From Candidatus Moduliflexus flocculans (GTDB taxonomy: Bacteria; Moduliflexota; Moduliflexia; Moduliflexales; Moduliflexaceae): a DNA stretch of 64,000 bases. Positions within the stretch are counted from its first letter, which is position 1. Each line of letters starts with the position of its first letter. The DNA lies in contig DF820455.1 in NCBI GenBank assembly GCA_000739515.1, positions 917,128 to 981,127 of the forward strand, in the 5' to 3' direction. The position numbers and the translations under genes are program-made. The notes beneath the pieces were generated by a model. That model did no database searches and was not told where the DNA came from. It worked only from the letters and a program-made list of their open reading frames with translations. Below, piece after piece: positions 61,757 through 64,000 of this stretch.

Positions 61757-62780
61757 TGAGTCAATCATCCTTGTGGTGGATGATAATCCTGCGAATTTAA
61801 ATGTCTTATTCGACATTTTCGGGGATATGAAATATGATGTGCTGTTCGCTTCAGATGGTGAATCCTGTCTGCGGTTAGTGGAAACCGAATCGCCCGATTT
61901 GATTCTGCTTGATGTGATGATGCCCGGCATAGATGGGTTTGAAACCTGTCGTCGTTTAAAAGCGAAAGAACGCACGAAAGATATTCCGGTGATGTTCATG
62001 ACGGCGCTTTCTGAAACGGTGGATAAAGTGCGCGGCCTGGAAGCCGGGGCGGTAGATTACATCACGAAGCCAATTCAACCGGAAGAAGTGCTGGCGCGAG
62101 TCAAGACGCATCTGACGCTGCGGAAAATGTATCGGATGTTACAAGATCGCGAAGTGCATCTGTCGGCATTGGTTGAAGAAAAAACCCGCATGGTGACCAA
62201 TGTGACAATGACGTTAGTGAATGCGTTGGAAAGCGCCAATAAGCTCAATGATAGCGATACCGGAAATCATATCAAGCGCGTTGGCGAATATGCGGCTTTT
62301 TTAGCGGAACAATATGGCTGCGATGTTGATTTTGTCAAACGGATTCGCCTGTACGCGCCATTGCATGATGTCGGCAAAGTCGGATTGCCGGATCGCATTC
62401 TCCGCAAGCCTGGCCAGTTTACCAAAGAAGAATTCGTCGAAATGCAGCAGCATGTCGTGTTTGGCGCGAGTTTACTCAGCGGAGATGGACTTGATGAAAT
62501 GGCGCAGAATATCGCGCTCTATCATCACGAACGCTGGGATGGCAGCGGGTACGTGCATCAGCTCGTCGGAGAACAGATTCCGCTGGAAGCGCGTATCGTC
62601 GCCGTCGCTGATGTCTTTGACGCCTTAGTGACCGAACGAGTGTATAAACCGGCCTTTTCGAATGAAAAGGCCACACAAATAATCGCCGCGGATGCGGGAA
62701 AACATTTTGATCCGGCAATTGTGGATATCTTCCTCGCCTATCAGGAGGAGATGTTTACCATCAAAATGTCATTGCAGTAA
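61746..62780 (+). CDS. HD-GYP response regulator (c-di-GMP phosphodiesterase)
   Basis: 344 residues. Receiver domain 1-125 with the acceptor Asp in LILLDVMMPGIDGF and KPIQPEE; then HD-GYP with HDVGKVGLPD, HVVFGASLL, and HHERWDGSGYVHQLVGEQIPLEARIVAVADVFDALVTERVYK. GYV replaces GYP, a tolerated change in some active members. It should hydrolyse c-di-GMP when phosphorylated by the overlapping hybrid kinase. That ties it to the GEMM riboswitch elsewhere in the window. Confidence 0.93.
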   Translation: MNIDESIILVVDDNPANLNVLFDIFGDMKYDVLFASDGESCLRLVETESPDLILLDVMMPGIDGFETCRRLKAKERTKDIPVMFMTALSETVDKVRGLEAGAVDYITKPIQPEEVLARVKTHLTLRKMYRMLQDREVHLSALVEEKTRMVTNVTMTLVNALESANKLNDSDTGNHIKRVGEYAAFLAEQYGCDVDFVKRIRLYAPLHDVGKVGLPDRILRKPGQFTKEEFVEMQQHVVFGASLLSGDGLDEMAQNIALYHHERWDGSGYVHQLVGEQIPLEARIVAVADVFDALVTERVYKPAFSNEKATQIIAADAGKHFDPAIVDIFLAYQEEMFTIKMSLQ

Positions 62781-62790
62781 AAGGAGTTTC

Positions 62791-63312
62791 ATGTTTAATT
62801 ATACCTGTTTTCAGTATTGCCCCAAATGCGGAGGCTCAGAATTGATCGCCTGGCATCAGAAAGGGATGCGTTGCGCAACATGTCAATTTGTCTATTTTCA
62901 CAACAGCGCGGCGGCGGTGGCGGGAATTATCGAAACCGACGCTGGCATCGTCCTAACGCAGCGAGCCATCGAGCCAAAGTTCGGCTCCCTCGATTTGCCG
63001 GGCGGATTCGTAGATTACAACGAATCGTTCGAGCAAGCGTTAGCTCGTGAGATTCAAGAAGAACTTGGCGCGGAAGCGTTCGATTTTCGTTATGTGGGAT
63101 CATTTTCGAATGTCTATGAATACGGCGGCGTCACCTATTTTACGGTAGATGCCGTGTTTGCTTGCCAGGCGAATCATCTGCCGGAACAAGTCGTCAATGA
63201 CGAGGTCGCCGCCATCGAGATCGTCAATCTTGACGAATTTGATATAGAGCGAATGGCGTTCCACTCACTCAAAGCCGCCTTACAACAGTACCGGAAAATC
63301 CGTGCCCGTTAA
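62791..63312 (+). CDS. Nudix hydrolase with zinc ribbon
   Basis: 173 residues. An N-terminal zinc ribbon (CPKC...CATC) precedes a Nudix domain with the box GGFVDYNESFEQALAREIQEELG (G-x5-E-x7-REUxEExG form). Such proteins resemble NADH pyrophosphatase-like or NrtR-type members and cleave nucleoside diphosphate-X bonds. The start at 62791 follows AAGGAG by 6 bases; the frame from 62692 overlaps the HD-GYP gene. The role is unknown. Confidence 0.88.
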   Translation: MFNYTCFQYCPKCGGSELIAWHQKGMRCATCQFVYFHNSAAAVAGIIETDAGIVLTQRAIEPKFGSLDLPGGFVDYNESFEQALAREIQEELGAEAFDFRYVGSFSNVYEYGGVTYFTVDAVFACQANHLPEQVVNDEVAAIEIVNLDEFDIERMAFHSLKAALQQYRKIRAR

Positions 63313-63716
63313 CACGCCAAAAGTCAGCGTTCATCATTCAGTGGTCACGCTTCGACACAACTCATTGAGGAACGCTCGATCTCTTTCGGCAGTGAATACG
63401 CATGGAGAGCAGCGTTGTTATCAGCATGATCAGAATATCTTGAAATAACTTACCACTGATGATTCTCCGGCCTTTACAGTTATTCCTCGCCACATTTTCA
63501 CGGAATTTTCCTTGACAATGCCGACAAAAAAGTTGAGGGAATAAATCTATCTGACATTATTGTACATTATATCACTGATATTATGCAATGTCGCCGACAA
63601 TTCCCCCCTGGGTGCAAGGCGGTGAAGTTCTGGCCAAAACGTTCCCTGAGCGTGTCGAAGGGAACGCGACTACAACTCATTGAGGAGTGCGATAATTACC
63701 TTTTTTCATCCTTGTT
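63313..63716. other. Gene-free stretch with degenerate repeats
   Basis: No gene recognised. A 15-base word (ACAACTCATTGAGGA) occurs at 63356-63370 and again at 63672-63686, and GAGCGTGTCGAA-like pieces recall the repeat at 17491. The promoter of the next gene should lie here. Confidence 0.5.
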
Positions 63717-64000
63717 ATGATTCGCTGGACGCTTCGCAAAAAGATTTTATGCGGCTATGGAGTTTCGCTCACCCTGACAATTATCATCTTTATCTGGGCG
63801 TTCATCAATTTGCTTCATCTTGGGCGAGCCAGCGACAACATCCTCAAACGAAATTACAAAAGCATTTTAGCCGCTGACCTCATGATGAACGCGGTTGATC
63901 AACAGAATAACGCAGCGCTGTTGATGCTGTTAGGCGAGCGTGAGCAGATGCTCCGGCAGTTTCATGATGATGAAAGCCAATTCCTGCAATGGCTCGGCAA
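63717..64000 (+). CDS. Membrane sensor protein, N-terminal part, cut by window end
   Basis: The frame is open from the ATG at 63717 to the window end (94 codons and two bases). It starts with basic residues (MIRWTLRKKIL), a transmembrane helix (VSLTLTIIIFIWAFINLLHL), then a polar, helical periplasmic region (LGRASDNILKRNYKSIL...MMNAVDQQNNAALLML). This is the layout of a four-helix-bundle sensor of histidine kinases or chemoreceptors (NtrY- or 4HB_MCP-like). The rest lies beyond the window. No clear ribosome site is present. Confidence 0.65.
   Translation, partial: MIRWTLRKKILCGYGVSLTLTIIIFIWAFINLLHLGRASDNILKRNYKSILAADLMMNAVDQQNNAALLMLLGEREQMLRQFHDDESQFLQWLG

Overview
The window is a gene-dense bacterial chromosome segment of middling GC content. 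It has no rRNA, no recognisable tRNA, no CRISPR array and no intact transposase. The large multi-PAS sensor kinase, CHASE2 cyclase, HD-GYP regulator, c-di-GMP riboswitch, TRAP transporter, many polytopic glycosyltransferase-like proteins, decayed toxin/antitoxin genes and hairpin-studded intergenic gaps suggest a large genome from an environmental, probably uncultivated and possibly filamentous Gram-negative lineage. A Modulibacteria/KSB3-like organism would fit, but that is a guess and nothing here proves the taxon.

Layout. 1-4.2 kb: a small unknown gene, a carboxymuconolactone-decarboxylase-like protein, a lipoprotein-like alpha/beta hydrolase and two aldo/keto reductases. 4.7-15.8 kb: a TolB-like propeller lipoprotein, then a surface-glycan block (GT9 glycosyltransferase, SAM methyltransferase, three large membrane proteins, one a GT-C/TPR/beta-sandwich fusion). 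15.8-19.3 kb: a decay zone with a GGDEF remnant, a HEAT-repeat protein, a duplicated and stopped tail of the GT-C gene, a DUF4160/DUF2442 pair, a frameshifted short gene and a frameshifted PIN toxin beside an intact antitoxin-like gene. 19.2-23.7 kb: a tightly coupled operon with a zinc-ribbon SNF2 ATPase, a protein whose C-terminal half carries about 50 cysteines, a Ycf35-like DUF1257 protein and a DUF2997 protein. This is the best candidate for an undescribed system. 23.7-34.6 kb, minus strand: HNH nuclease, two GT-C membrane proteins, a PfkB kinase, a chemoreceptor, a zinc-insert sugar epimerase and a CHASE2 adenylate cyclase.

35-46.6 kb is a complete-looking catabolic island. A PrpR-type sigma-54 activator is followed by two palindromic upstream sites and a near-perfect -24/-12 promoter. 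Then come a four-carbon acid-sugar kinase, a PdxA2-like dehydrogenase, an Fe-type alcohol dehydrogenase, a DapA/NanA-like aldolase, a TAXI-TRAP binding protein, a fused TRAP permease, a YhcH-family gene broken by an in-frame stop, and a cytoplasmic BNR (sialidase-fold) protein. The genes together imply import and breakdown of an unidentified acid sugar.

46.7-56.4 kb, mostly minus strand: an LPP20-like exported protein, an MBL-fold hydrolase, a small exported protein behind a c-di-GMP-I riboswitch, an unidentified structured leader ahead of an RmlD-like reductase, a rhodanese lipoprotein, copper ATPase CopA with a CopZ-like chaperone, cysteine synthase and a TlpA-like thioredoxin. 56.8-64 kb: a 1665-residue hybrid histidine kinase overlapping an HD-GYP response regulator, a Nudix hydrolase, and the start of another membrane sensor cut by the window end. 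Intergenic gaps hold several families of near-perfect hairpins; one 156-bp element has terminal inverted repeats and G-quadruplex-type G-runs on both strands.
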